A DNA stretch of 22,518 nt, from IMG/VR virus record IMGVR_UViG_3300031841_005406, positions 1-22,518 of that record, one strand, 5' to 3'. Made by a program: the position numbers and the translations under genes. Under the pieces are notes generated by a model. It was not told where the DNA came from and did not search any database. It worked only from the letters and a program-made list of their open reading frames with translations. Positions 7,561 to 14,899 of the stretch are shown one piece after another. The stretch comes from a virus. Numbering within the stretch: the stretch's first letter is position 1; every line of letters starts with the position of its first letter.

Positions 7561-8041
7561 TGCGTAATCCTTTTGATCTTTGAATAGAAATAAGAATATC
7601 TGATAAATTTTTTATTGATGTAGCTAAATAGGTTAATCTGTCTGATCTTTGTTTAGCATATTTTTTGATCTTATTAAGTTTTGAGGCTCTATCATTATGT
7701 TTAATAGCTTGAGTAGATTTCTCTACATAACCATATCCCTTATAGTTATTAATATCATCTGCTATTACCTCTTTTATGGTCTCGTCTGCCCAATTTAATC
7801 TTGCCTGTTCTCTATTAAGAGTTCTTTGTACATGAAAACTAAATTGTGCTAAACGATATGCTATTTGCCCGCAGTCTTCTGGTGTTGTCTTTTCTAAGAC
7901 ATCCCTACTCATTGTAAGATACTTTTGCAATTCTTCTTCTGGTAAAACTTCCTCAATATATCTGGGTAGACCTATACGATTTTCGTATTCATCTAATAGA
8001 CCATCCCATGTTTCTAGTTCTTCTTTAGTGGTCTTATTCAT
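7553..8041 (-). CDS. Helical protein, possible UvsY-type recombination mediator
   Basis: This 162-residue protein has an N-terminal helical region (about 5-60), a helix ARLNWADETIKEVI (about 80-93), and a loop containing YKGYGYVEKS. A basic segment (KHNDRASKLNKIKKYAKQRSDR) follows, with a terminal helix reading LTYLATSIKNLSDILISIQRSKG. T4 UvsY (137 aa), as I remember it, has a comparable order: helix, basic middle, then a C-terminal helix ending in a 'LDAIKSRG' stretch. The likeness is architectural and weak at residue level. Position supports it, because the gene is two genes downstream of recA. If correct, it would help load RecA onto single-stranded DNA coated with a binding protein. It overlaps both neighbours by eight bases. 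A general helical phage protein is the alternative. Confidence 0.8.
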   Translation of the reverse strand: MNKTTKEELETWDGLLDEYENRIGLPRYIEEVLPEEELQKYLTMSRDVLEKTTPEDCGQIAYRLAQFSFHVQRTLNREQARLNWADETIKEVIADDINNYKGYGYVEKSTQAIKHNDRASKLNKIKKYAKQRSDRLTYLATSIKNLSDILISIQRSKGLRNG

Positions 8042-8444
8042 TGCTTAAAATCCTGTTCTTCCACAAATCCACTTTCTCATTATATGGCAATTCTATATAC
8101 TGTATGCCATTCGTTTCACACCACTCTTTTTTTTCTTGGTCTCTTTTTTTATGTCTAAGGAAGCCCAATCTATCTTTATGAAAAAATCTACTAAATTCAT
8201 AGTGCTGCTTGCCATGTATCTCTATACATTTTTTGTTTAATGGTAGATAAAAATCCAAAAAAAGTCTTTCCCTGAACCTTAAAGGAATTGGTATTTCTTC
8301 TAGTACTTGTAGAGTAGGGAAGCATTCTTTGATTAATTTTCTCGCCTTGATATGGAGAGAAGACTTTTCTTCAATAGAACCATGTGCTATACCTCCAATT
8401 AATTTCCAATGATGATAGTTACCGTCTAGGTCTTTGACTTGCAT
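8034..8444 (-). CDS. PD-(D/E)XK endonuclease-fold protein (DUF559/Vsr-like)
   Basis: This 136-residue protein looks like a compact restriction-endonuclease-like nuclease. An N-terminal helix carries E49/E50. The core reads LFLDFYLP (D64) followed by KKCIEIHGKQHYE (E75, K79, Q80, H81). A later helix has RDQEKKEWCETNG, and a final strand IQYIELPYNE. This pattern of D, then E with a following GxxHY, then D-rich helix and strand is typical of DUF559 and Vsr-type proteins. It starts inside the last codons of recA and ends inside the UvsY-like gene, so it is probably made together with the recombinase. A nicking or branch-processing role in recombination is plausible. Homing or defence against competing phages is the alternative. 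Confidence 0.78.
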   Translation of the reverse strand: MQVKDLDGNYHHWKLIGGIAHGSIEEKSSLHIKARKLIKECFPTLQVLEEIPIPLRFRERLFLDFYLPLNKKCIEIHGKQHYEFSRFFHKDRLGFLRHKKRDQEKKEWCETNGIQYIELPYNEKVDLWKNRILSNE

Positions 8445-9454
8445 GATATTCCCATAGTTTCTTTGAGTTCTTCCATTAGTTTATCATAAACTTCTGGATT
8501 GTCAAATACAAACTGTCTGAGTTTTTCGGTTCCTTGGAATTTAGGCTTATCCTTGATTGACGATAGTGTATACCAAGCGCCTCCTTTAGATATAATACCA
8601 AAATCGACACATAGTGTAACTAGCTCCATAGCTTTATCTACACCTTCTCCATACCTAATGAAGCTCTTAATATTGCCTCCTGGTGGACCAAGAGCAGAAC
8701 ATAATACCTGCCAATCTACCTCTTGTCCAATTTGAGGACCATCGGCAGTACTAGACCAAGCTTTAAACATTTTAGCTCTAAGTTTGACATCTGTTTGATA
8801 GGCAATTGCTTGGCCAGATTTTTCTTTCCATTCAACATTACCATACCCAGGATTACCCATGAGATGTGTGATACCAATTACTATATTTTTATTCACAGGA
8901 ATTACATTCGCTACTTTTCTGCAAAACTTAGCCAGTAATTTTGCGCCATCTGCTCTTTGCATTTTGTCCATACTTGATGTAATCTCTGCTTCTGTACAAA
9001 GTGCAGAATAAGAATCTATGATTAATATAGATCCAGGTTCTTCATTAATTATTCTTTCAGCTATTTGTAGATATTCTTCTGCGTGTAATATTTTACCTTG
9101 CTGAGATCCTATAACATTAAATCTTTCTAAATCTAGACCAGGAATACCTTCTAAGTCTCGTTTCTTTAGTCTTCCTTCAATATTAAGATAATATACTTGT
9201 CTAGGATTTTTTAGATCTCCTTGATATTCTGATTTTTGGGCAGTAGACGCGAAGTCTAAGGATGTTGTAGTTTTCCCGCATTTGGGTTGTCCGGTAAAAA
9301 TAATAAAACTACCTTCAGGAATACCTCCATTTAAAACGATGTCCAGTGCTGGGCTTACAGGAATCACTACCGATTCTCTATCTACAATTGATGTAGCAGA
9401 AAGCATGATTTCATCGCCAAATTTTTTCTTTACGTCTTCTTTTAGAGATGTCAT
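8426..9454 (-). CDS. recA: RecA-type recombinase
   Basis: The protein catalyses homologous strand exchange for recombination-dependent replication and repair. It has 342 residues, close to bacterial RecA (about 350). The Walker A is GQPKCGKT at 55-62, the catalytic glutamate region is YLNIEGR at 89-95, and the Walker B is SILIID at 142-147. A sensor strand IVIGITHLMGNPG is near 191-203. The C-terminal section YGEGVDKAMELVTL...GAWYT followed by FDNPEVYDKLMEELKETMG matches RecA's C-terminal domain, so this is bacterial RecA-like rather than T4 UvsX-like. The RecA DNA-binding loop is present, but the usual NQ sensor reads TH. The ATG overlaps the preceding stop (TAATG). Its neighbours downstream are a nuclease and a UvsY-like protein, together forming a recombination module. 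Confidence 0.93.
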   Translation of the reverse strand: MTSLKEDVKKKFGDEIMLSATSIVDRESVVIPVSPALDIVLNGGIPEGSFIIFTGQPKCGKTTTSLDFASTAQKSEYQGDLKNPRQVYYLNIEGRLKKRDLEGIPGLDLERFNVIGSQQGKILHAEEYLQIAERIINEEPGSILIIDSYSALCTEAEITSSMDKMQRADGAKLLAKFCRKVANVIPVNKNIVIGITHLMGNPGYGNVEWKEKSGQAIAYQTDVKLRAKMFKAWSSTADGPQIGQEVDWQVLCSALGPPGGNIKSFIRYGEGVDKAMELVTLCVDFGIISKGGAWYTLSSIKDKPKFQGTEKLRQFVFDNPEVYDKLMEELKETMGISCKSKT

Positions 9455-9870
9455 TATTCTAAATCCTTTAGTCTAGATATTATACCTTTTTTAGTTTTGC
9501 TTTTTGAATAAGATATGTCTTCTTTGCGATCTACCTGTTTGGTGAATGTCTTATTCTCTGCGAGTAGCTTCTTTTCTTCTCTCTCTATTATATCAATTAG
9601 GTATGGAGCCCTCAACGAGTATATAGTTTTACCTTTTGGTGTTAAAAGAGCATTTACAATGGCTTTATCCGAATATTTTTTCAGCAATTTGTATGCTGTA
9701 CCTATCTGATTACGGAAAAAGCCTTGCCATTCTTTTGATAACCAAAATCTATAATGAAGATCTTTCTTATCTTTAATGGCTTTTCTTTCACAAACAAGCT
9801 CTGTGATATATTTTGCAGCAGAGACAGGTTTGTTGTTAGAATACTTTGAGATATAATTATTTTTTGACAT
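9454..9870 (-). CDS. Basic protein of unknown function upstream of recA (138 aa)
   Basis: I do not recognise this 138-residue, lysine-rich protein. The middle part (about residues 40-95) is helical and aromatic-rich (HYRFWLSKEWQGFF, then GTAYKLLKKYSDKAIVNALL). A short turn and a strand-like segment follow (GKTIYSLRAPYLIDII). The tail is highly basic (SKSKTKKGIISRLKDLE). The fold suggestion is a small winged-helix or DnaD/DnaT-like DNA-binding domain, which would suit a replication accessory or helicase-loading role, but no diagnostic motif is present. It overlaps the upstream gene by 14 bases and shares TAATG with recA. The ribosome-binding site is weak (GAGAG close to the ATG). Confidence 0.75.
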   Translation of the reverse strand: MSKNNYISKYSNNKPVSAAKYITELVCERKAIKDKKDLHYRFWLSKEWQGFFRNQIGTAYKLLKKYSDKAIVNALLTPKGKTIYSLRAPYLIDIIEREEKKLLAENKTFTKQVDRKEDISYSKSKTKKGIISRLKDLE

Positions 9871-10303
9871 CTCTCTTTTTTATTTCATCAAAATGTATTT
9901 GATCTGCCAAATCTTGAAATGATGATTCAAGTATATTTCTAAACTTATCTATTTTTTCCTGTATATCTACTTTGGCTGGTACTGGAATATGATAATATCC
10001 ATTTACCAGTGGTTCTACTGATGTAAGTTGTCCTTTTTCGTTAGAAGATGAAACTTCACCCATTATTTGTATTCTTATTTCTCTGGGAAAATCTGTGAGT
10101 TTTCTTTTATGTATAGGATCTTCCCGAAAATATGGGTCTTTATCTATAGCAGCATTCATTTGTTCAATGCTTATTTTTTTTTGTTCTTCTAGGTCATCAT
10201 GAAATCTATTCTGTATTTTTTGTTGTACTTTTTCAAATATGACTTTCTCTTCATCAGTAAGTCCAAAATCAATAAATTCTTCTGTTGTTTTTTCTTCTGA
10301 CAT
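9857..10303 (-). CDS. Acidic protein of unknown function (148 aa)
   Basis: The 148-residue protein begins with an acidic, helical N-terminal half (MSEEKTTEEFIDFGLTDEEK..., about 1-60). A proline-containing segment with strand character follows (LTDFPREIRIQIMGEVSSS, then GYYHIPVPAKVDI, about 68-115), and it ends in a helix and basic tail. No catalytic, metal-binding or membrane motif is visible. AGGAT lies seven bases upstream of the ATG. It is four bases from the preceding gene and overlaps the next by 14. I cannot assign a function. An accessory role in the recombination or replication module is positional inference. Confidence 0.72.
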   Translation of the reverse strand: MSEEKTTEEFIDFGLTDEEKVIFEKVQQKIQNRFHDDLEEQKKISIEQMNAAIDKDPYFREDPIHKRKLTDFPREIRIQIMGEVSSSNEKGQLTSVEPLVNGYYHIPVPAKVDIQEKIDKFRNILESSFQDLADQIHFDEIKKRDVKK

Positions 10304-10307
10304 TGTA

Positions 10308-10643
10308 TTATCCTAATGGTCTAAAAATATTGTCCTCTGAAATTTTAGTATTGTTTTTGTATTTTTTAGCATTATCATCATTAACTTCAGATGCTGCTTT
10401 AGTCATAACGGCAACTTTGTGTTTACCAGATTGGCTTTCTGTTATCATTAAATTTTTGGAGTTAGGATTTTTTGACACCACTGATGATGCAGTTTTGATT
10501 TTGTTTTCATCTTGAGTTTCTTTGATGATTCTTTTAACCTGGCTATCAGTAAGCTCTAATTCGCTGGATATCTTTGATGTGTCCCATCCTTGACTACTTA
10601 GCCACAAGACCGCATATTTCTGTGTTCTATTAATTCTGGGCAT
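10308..10643 (-). CDS. Small protein with N-terminal helix-turn-helix (111 aa)
   Basis: Residues about 7-42 (TQKYAVLWLSSQGWDTSKISSELELTDSQVKRIIKE) form a plausible helix-turn-helix of the sigma-region-4 or resolvase type, with AVLWL as support helix and LTDSQVKRI as recognition helix. The rest is polar linker with one conserved-looking segment (KNLMITESQSGKHKVAVMTKAASEVND), ending in DNIFRPLG. The domain order, a DNA-binding head plus a disordered tail with a short motif, suits a phage transcription regulator or host-RNA-polymerase adaptor, but nothing proves this. AGAGG precedes the ATG by seven bases. The start overlaps the upstream stop (TAATG). Confidence 0.75.
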   Translation of the reverse strand: MPRINRTQKYAVLWLSSQGWDTSKISSELELTDSQVKRIIKETQDENKIKTASSVVSKNPNSKNLMITESQSGKHKVAVMTKAASEVNDDNAKKYKNNTKISEDNIFRPLG

Positions 10644-11035
10644 TATTCAGCCTCTCTTTCAGCATTATAAAGATGTGCCATATTTTTGGTTTTTAGGAAT
10701 TGAGTATACCAAGTGAAAGTTTTCTCATTAACGGTTTTAAACTTGTCGTTAGACTTGCATACGTTGTCAAGGAGAGTACTAGATTTTTCTTTACCATAAA
10801 TAGACATAGGATTGTATAATTTACCATCTGTTCCGGTTCTTATGGATAGTTTGTAACTTCCATCTTTTCTCTGTATTTTTTTTGCATAAACTTTATCATC
10901 TAGTTTTTTTCTGCATGGTTGTTCGTCTAGTATGATATCTTGATCACCTATTAATGTATAGTATTGTTGTTTTAGAAGATCCTCTTCAACACTGGTTTCA
11001 TTTTGGTAAATACTATCTGGTTGAAAGAACGCCAT
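10643..11035 (-). CDS. Protein of unknown function (130 aa)
   Basis: I do not recognise this protein of about 130 residues. From the ATG at 11035 it starts MAFFQPDSIYQNET. A strand-rich middle follows (KVYAKKIQRKDGSYKLSIRTGTDGKLYNPMSIYGKE), and a polar helical end (TFTWYTQFLKTKNMAHLYNAEREAE). A longer form from a GTG at 11047 is possible. However, GGAGAT at 11045-11040 lies six bases before 11035 and would be coding in the long form, so 11035 is preferred. It begins just after the FmdB-type gene ends. The 'N-terminal PDSIYQNET plus C-terminal aromatic helix' pattern may mark a small phage-only family; function unknown. Confidence 0.7.
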   Translation of the reverse strand: MAFFQPDSIYQNETSVEEDLLKQQYYTLIGDQDIILDEQPCRKKLDDKVYAKKIQRKDGSYKLSIRTGTDGKLYNPMSIYGKEKSSTLLDNVCKSNDKFKTVNEKTFTWYTQFLKTKNMAHLYNAEREAE

Positions 11036-11037
11036 AA

Positions 11038-11382
11038 TTATCTCCACTTAATTTTGTTTTTGGGTTTTTTAATCCTTGACATACCTTTTGGTAGTTCTTT
11101 AGCCAAATCTTGATCCTTATATTCGTTATGCTTTTTGTCCAAATAATTTTTCTGGTCATTAGTCATTCTATCTCGATTTCTATTAGCTAAATCACCGATA
11201 GTTTTTAGTTCGCTGTCTGATTTTTTTACAGAACCATTTATAGTTAACATATCCTCTTGGTAAAATCTAGAACATAAAGTCTTGCATTTGTCACATTTTT
11301 GTTTTTCCTTGTATGTTGTAATACTGGAAAAAATCTCAAATGAACTCTGGCACTTGCTACAAAAATAAGTATAGGTTGGCAT
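11038..11382 (-). CDS. FmdB-type zinc-ribbon protein
   Basis: From the ATG at 11382 the protein begins MPTYTYFCSKCQSSFEIF, the classic FmdB-family opening. It has C8/C11 and C30/C33 as zinc ligands (a further Cys at 37) within the first 45 residues. The remaining 70 residues are charged and probably disordered or helical. Family members are small putative regulators of unknown mechanism and are common in phages. The frame could extend to 11415, but the FmdB domain begins at the internal methionine. That ATG overlaps the TAA of the HNH gene (TAATG), as at several other junctions here. A GGAGAT lies a little far upstream (about 13 bases). Probable roles are nucleic-acid or protein binding. Confidence 0.8.
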   Translation of the reverse strand: MPTYTYFCSKCQSSFEIFSSITTYKEKQKCDKCKTLCSRFYQEDMLTINGSVKKSDSELKTIGDLANRNRDRMTNDQKNYLDKKHNEYKDQDLAKELPKGMSRIKKPKNKIKWR

Positions 11383-11957
11383 TATTTTGCTAGATCTCCC
11401 ACATACAGCTGCCATTCTTTAGGAATGTCTCTTTTTATAGTAAGTAGCTGATGGGTCACATGCAAGTATTTTCTAGTTTTTTGCGGTATATATGGCTTAG
11501 TTTTTAGTTTCATATTGGCTTGTTGCAAGCTTTTATTTCCTTTTTTGCAATTGCATTTATAGCAGGCAGTTACGATATTTGTCCATGTTGTTGCTGATTT
11601 ATATTTATGTGTCCATTTAGATTTAGGGACAACATGATCATAAGTTAATTGACCAGATACAAATTTTTGTCCACAATATTGGCATGTGTAATCATCTCTA
11701 ATGAATAAATTCTTTCGAGAAAAATTAACAGCTTGCGTATTAACTTTAAAATATTTTGTGGTTTTAACTACAGCAGGTATATTTATTTGCCTATTCACTC
11801 CAAGAACGAAATCATCTTGATAATATTCCAATATTTCTATACCAGAATATTTACAGTGAGAATATCTAAAAGCCCAAATCATGGACTTTCTCCAACCGAT
11901 AATTCCGATTGGAGAATAGTCCGCATTTAGTACTAAACAATCATTATGATGAATCAT
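11382..11957 (-). CDS. HNH endonuclease
   Basis: The 191-residue protein has a C-terminal HNH domain. C92/C95 (CQYC) and C132/C135 (CYKC) form the zinc knuckles. The DH pair D107-H108 lies in LTYDHVVPKSK. N127 (TNIVTAC) and the downstream CKKGNKS motif complete the signature. The N-terminal 80 residues (VLNADYSPIGIIGWRKS...) match the common HNH proteins of phages and cyanobacteria, whose N-terminus starts 'LNADYxPL'. It could be a homing endonuclease, a terminase-associated nickase, or a nuclease against host or rival DNA. Its position beside phoH and the nucleotide genes does not decide. The ATG overlaps the phoH TGA (ATGA), and it has no clear ribosome-binding site, so translation is probably coupled. 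Confidence 0.87.
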   Translation of the reverse strand: MIHHNDCLVLNADYSPIGIIGWRKSMIWAFRYSHCKYSGIEILEYYQDDFVLGVNRQINIPAVVKTTKYFKVNTQAVNFSRKNLFIRDDYTCQYCGQKFVSGQLTYDHVVPKSKWTHKYKSATTWTNIVTACYKCNCKKGNKSLQQANMKLKTKPYIPQKTRKYLHVTHQLLTIKRDIPKEWQLYVGDLAK

Positions 11958-12676
11958 AATCTATCAACAATATCTGCTATAATTGGATTTCGAACTATAT
12001 CAGAGACTTCAAGCTCAGAGAAGCCTATTCCATGAGTATTCTTTAATCTGTCAATTATTTCTCTAAAACCTTCTTTTTGGTAGCTTTGTAGATCTGATTG
12101 TTCTAAATCGCCAGTTAGAACCATTTTACTTTCGATACCTATTCTAGTCAATAGCATTTTCAACTGGCTGTAAGAAGCATTTTGACACTCATCTGCTACA
12201 ATAAAGGCGTTATGAAAACTTCTTCCTCTCATCAAACCAAGAGGAACTACTTCTATTTGTCTAGTATGTTTAAGCTTACTAAAGTGTTGAGATTTTAGAA
12301 AATAATCTACCTCATCAAACAATGGTAATAAATAGGGATGCAATTTTTCTTCAGCTGTCCCTGGAAGAAAACCTATTTTTTCCCCAGCTTCTACAACTGG
12401 TCTTGTAATCACTATCTTTTTGACCTTACAATCTATAAGATACTCTAAAGCCATTCCAATAGCTATATGAGTTTTTCCGCTACCAGGAACACCTTGACAG
12501 AATGTTATGGTATTTTCAGCAACAGTCCTTATATACTCTTTCTGATTGATAGATCTAGGCTTTAATCTATTTTTAAAACCAATAACAATATCTTCTGGTT
12601 TTTCAAAACCATCTTTCTTATTATCTAAGACACTAAAGTTTCTATCAGTATTACTACGATTTTTGCGCTTTCTCAA
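11954..12676 (-). CDS. phoH: PhoH-like P-loop ATPase, TTG start
   Basis: The 240-residue protein is a PhoH-family ATPase, widespread in phages and of uncertain role (a putative RNA helicase or ribonuclease partner). The Walker A is GVPGSGKT at 62-69. The PhoH signature ITRPVVEAGEKIGFLPG is at 90-106, the Walker B is FIVADEC at 158-164, and the sensor region KMVLTGDLEQSDL is at 184-196. The initiation codon is TTG at 12676-12674, because no ATG or GTG fits and GAGAGGT lies six bases upstream. A basic, asparagine-rich N-terminal extension of about 40 residues precedes the core. It follows the ribonucleotide reductase after 24 bases and overlaps the HNH gene by four. Confidence 0.9.
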   Translation of the reverse strand: MRKRKNRSNTDRNFSVLDNKKDGFEKPEDIVIGFKNRLKPRSINQKEYIRTVAENTITFCQGVPGSGKTHIAIGMALEYLIDCKVKKIVITRPVVEAGEKIGFLPGTAEEKLHPYLLPLFDEVDYFLKSQHFSKLKHTRQIEVVPLGLMRGRSFHNAFIVADECQNASYSQLKMLLTRIGIESKMVLTGDLEQSDLQSYQKEGFREIIDRLKNTHGIGFSELEVSDIVRNPIIADIVDRL

Positions 12677-12682
12677 TGTTGT

Positions 12683-12689
12683 ACCTCTC
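12683..12689 (-). promoter_or_regulatory. Ribosome-binding site for the TTG start of phoH
   Basis: GAGAGGT with a six-base spacer to TTG at 12676 supports the non-ATG start. The site lies in the 24-base gap after the reductase gene. Confidence 0.6.
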
Positions 12690-12700
12690 GGAATAAAAGA

Positions 12701-14899
12701 TTAGATTAGACATGCGCCACCAGCACAACTAATTTCCTCTATTCCTACAGTATTGTCCTCAGTCTCTAATAGTTGTGTATAATCGACCTTGGTAAAACTA
12801 TCGTATAGATCAGTATAGATTTTCCAATTATATACGTCTTTCATACAATAAGTTAAACGTTTAATATCGTCATTAAAGTATTTTTTGGCAAACCTCCTCA
12901 TCTTTATGGCAAATAATTTTTTATCATCACTATCTTTATCTGTTTCTTGATTAAGAGTCATATAGTCACAAGCAGCCCACAAATTATTATCAAAAGCATT
13001 AAGACCTAGTTCAATCAGGCCGGAGCACCATAATGAAGCATCTCCATATTCTTTAGCGATCTCTCTGCTAGTATAAACAGTAGTAAATGGTGCTTGTGGA
13101 TAATCTTTATCTCCGCTCTGTGGGATCAAGCTAATACCAGCAAAGAACTTACGATTATCATAAATGTATTTTGTTACAGCTTCCCACTCATCTGGTTGGA
13201 CTGTTACTGTGTTGCTAACATTATGACTTAAAAAGTCTTGTGTGCATAGTGATCTATTCTTACCAGACTGTACCCAATTTTTTTGAGTATCTTTAACAAC
13301 ACTAAGCATTTCTACTGCTGGTAATTGATTTTTTAGTTTTGAACCATCTGGGACTTCAATAGGAAACTTTACAACCTCATCTGTGTTGTTAGCAGACCAT
13401 GCTGACTTTTCGCAGGCTTGTGGGTTATAACTTTTGAAGTATTGATAGGGTGGCTCAAGAATATTAGCTTGTACATGTCTAATATATCTTTTAGCATGAT
13501 GGGGATGGATACCGGAGCTTGTGCCAAGCATACTGCTGCTAGTGCCTTCTGGTTTTAAGCATGTGACTCTAGCTGCCTGGTTAATGTTAATCTTTTTTGA
13601 CAGTTCTTTATTGGTTTCTACGGCAATCTTGGCTCCAGCTTTTAGTACCTTTTCTGTCAGAACTAATTCATGCTTTTCCATAATGCCAGTTAACGAAACA
13701 CCAAGCAATGCTTCACGATCAAAAATAGCTTTGCTAACATCTCCTAGATAATCAAGATCAGTAAAACCAGCCTGAAGAGTGCCGATAATAGCAGCAGCCT
13801 TGCATCTTTCGTAGAAGTCTTCTTCGTCTGCTACAGAAGAACAGTTGATAGTTGACAGATTACAGCCTTGCCAGCCAGATTTACCCGTCTTCTCATCAAC
13901 AGGCCACATTCCAACCTCAACGCAAGGATTGAAGGTCATTTCTGTTGAATCACTCCAGATAAATCCTGGCTCACCAAACTCTTTGACGCTTTCCATAAGA
14001 TTTTTAAAATCTTCATAAGACGTATCATCTTTTAATAGCAAAGCGGAATTATTACTTCTAGCTCTTTGTGGATTTTCAACATACCAATTGCCCGTTTTGG
14101 CTTTAGCCATCTCATCATCATTTGCACTAAATAAAGCTAACGATGCACTTCTGCGAACGCCACCAGATAATACAGCATCGCTGCTGTGCATAATAATGTC
14201 ATAAGCATCAATAGGTCGGAGTTTTTTTTGTTCATTTTCAACACACTTATCCAATAATTCACGAATTTTTTCTAGACCACTTTGTAACGGTTCAAAGCCT
14301 GGGGCCTTGCCAACACCAGAAGATAATTGTGCGCCTTTTTCACGAATATTAGAATAATCGAATACAATATACTTGTCTTTATATTCTGCAAATCGTGATT
14401 CGCTAGGTTTGTTAAAATATGAGCTTAATAACACACCCAATGAATCGGCCCAACCTTCAATACTATCTTCTATCTTATATTTTACACCTTTACGCTTGTC
14501 TTTCTTTTCTGATGTAAGATTTGGCAACTTAGATACATGATGTTTTTGTACGCTAAAGCCAGTACCACTACCACAGAGCAGCAACCAGAAACATTCTTGG
14601 AAAAATCTTAAACGGTCACAATATGAACTGGTGCAGTTATAGATCTTTGCGTGACGCTTTAGGATCGGCTCTCCGCCGAATTGTAATGCTCTTTGACTTC
14701 CGAGTACCTTCTTTTTAAACATAAGGTCATATGCCCAATCAATGTCTTCAGATATATTTTTATCCGAATAGTATGTATGCATCATATTCCTAACACGATC
14801 GACGGCTTCTTTCCAAGTTTCTCTTCTGTTCTCGCTCTCTATCCAACGAGCATACTTGCTAACAAATGTGTAATTCTGTAGTTCATTTAATGCCGACAT
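12701..14899 (-). CDS. nrdJ: Adenosylcobalamin-dependent (class II) ribonucleoside-triphosphate reductase
   Basis: This monomeric enzyme makes dNTPs from NTPs using a coenzyme-B12 radical and needs no beta subunit or iron. The 732-residue length matches the Lactobacillus RTPR type (about 739). Catalytic residues are visible. C326 and E328 in FNPCVE are the thiyl-radical cysteine and its glutamate. C89 (YNCTS) and probably C346 (QGCNLST) are the redox pair, and C725/C730 at the C-terminus (SCAGGACLI) are the re-reducing cysteines. Other signatures are SGTGFSV at 111-117 and GGVRRSASLAL at 246-256. AAGGAG lies five bases upstream of the ATG. It is preceded by the only large non-coding gap in the window, so it may have its own promoter or control site. 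Confidence 0.95.
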   Translation of the reverse strand: MSALNELQNYTFVSKYARWIESENRRETWKEAVDRVRNMMHTYYSDKNISEDIDWAYDLMFKKKVLGSQRALQFGGEPILKRHAKIYNCTSSYCDRLRFFQECFWLLLCGSGTGFSVQKHHVSKLPNLTSEKKDKRKGVKYKIEDSIEGWADSLGVLLSSYFNKPSESRFAEYKDKYIVFDYSNIREKGAQLSSGVGKAPGFEPLQSGLEKIRELLDKCVENEQKKLRPIDAYDIIMHSSDAVLSGGVRRSASLALFSANDDEMAKAKTGNWYVENPQRARSNNSALLLKDDTSYEDFKNLMESVKEFGEPGFIWSDSTEMTFNPCVEVGMWPVDEKTGKSGWQGCNLSTINCSSVADEEDFYERCKAAAIIGTLQAGFTDLDYLGDVSKAIFDREALLGVSLTGIMEKHELVLTEKVLKAGAKIAVETNKELSKKININQAARVTCLKPEGTSSSMLGTSSGIHPHHAKRYIRHVQANILEPPYQYFKSYNPQACEKSAWSANNTDEVVKFPIEVPDGSKLKNQLPAVEMLSVVKDTQKNWVQSGKNRSLCTQDFLSHNVSNTVTVQPDEWEAVTKYIYDNRKFFAGISLIPQSGDKDYPQAPFTTVYTSREIAKEYGDASLWCSGLIELGLNAFDNNLWAACDYMTLNQETDKDSDDKKLFAIKMRRFAKKYFNDDIKRLTYCMKDVYNWKIYTDLYDSFTKVDYTQLLETEDNTVGIEEISCAGGACLI

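Noticed and set aside
10755-10790. TTGACA-like string inside the 130-residue gene as an internal promoter
   Set aside because: There is no reasonable -10 element at 15-19 bases and it lies in coding sequence.
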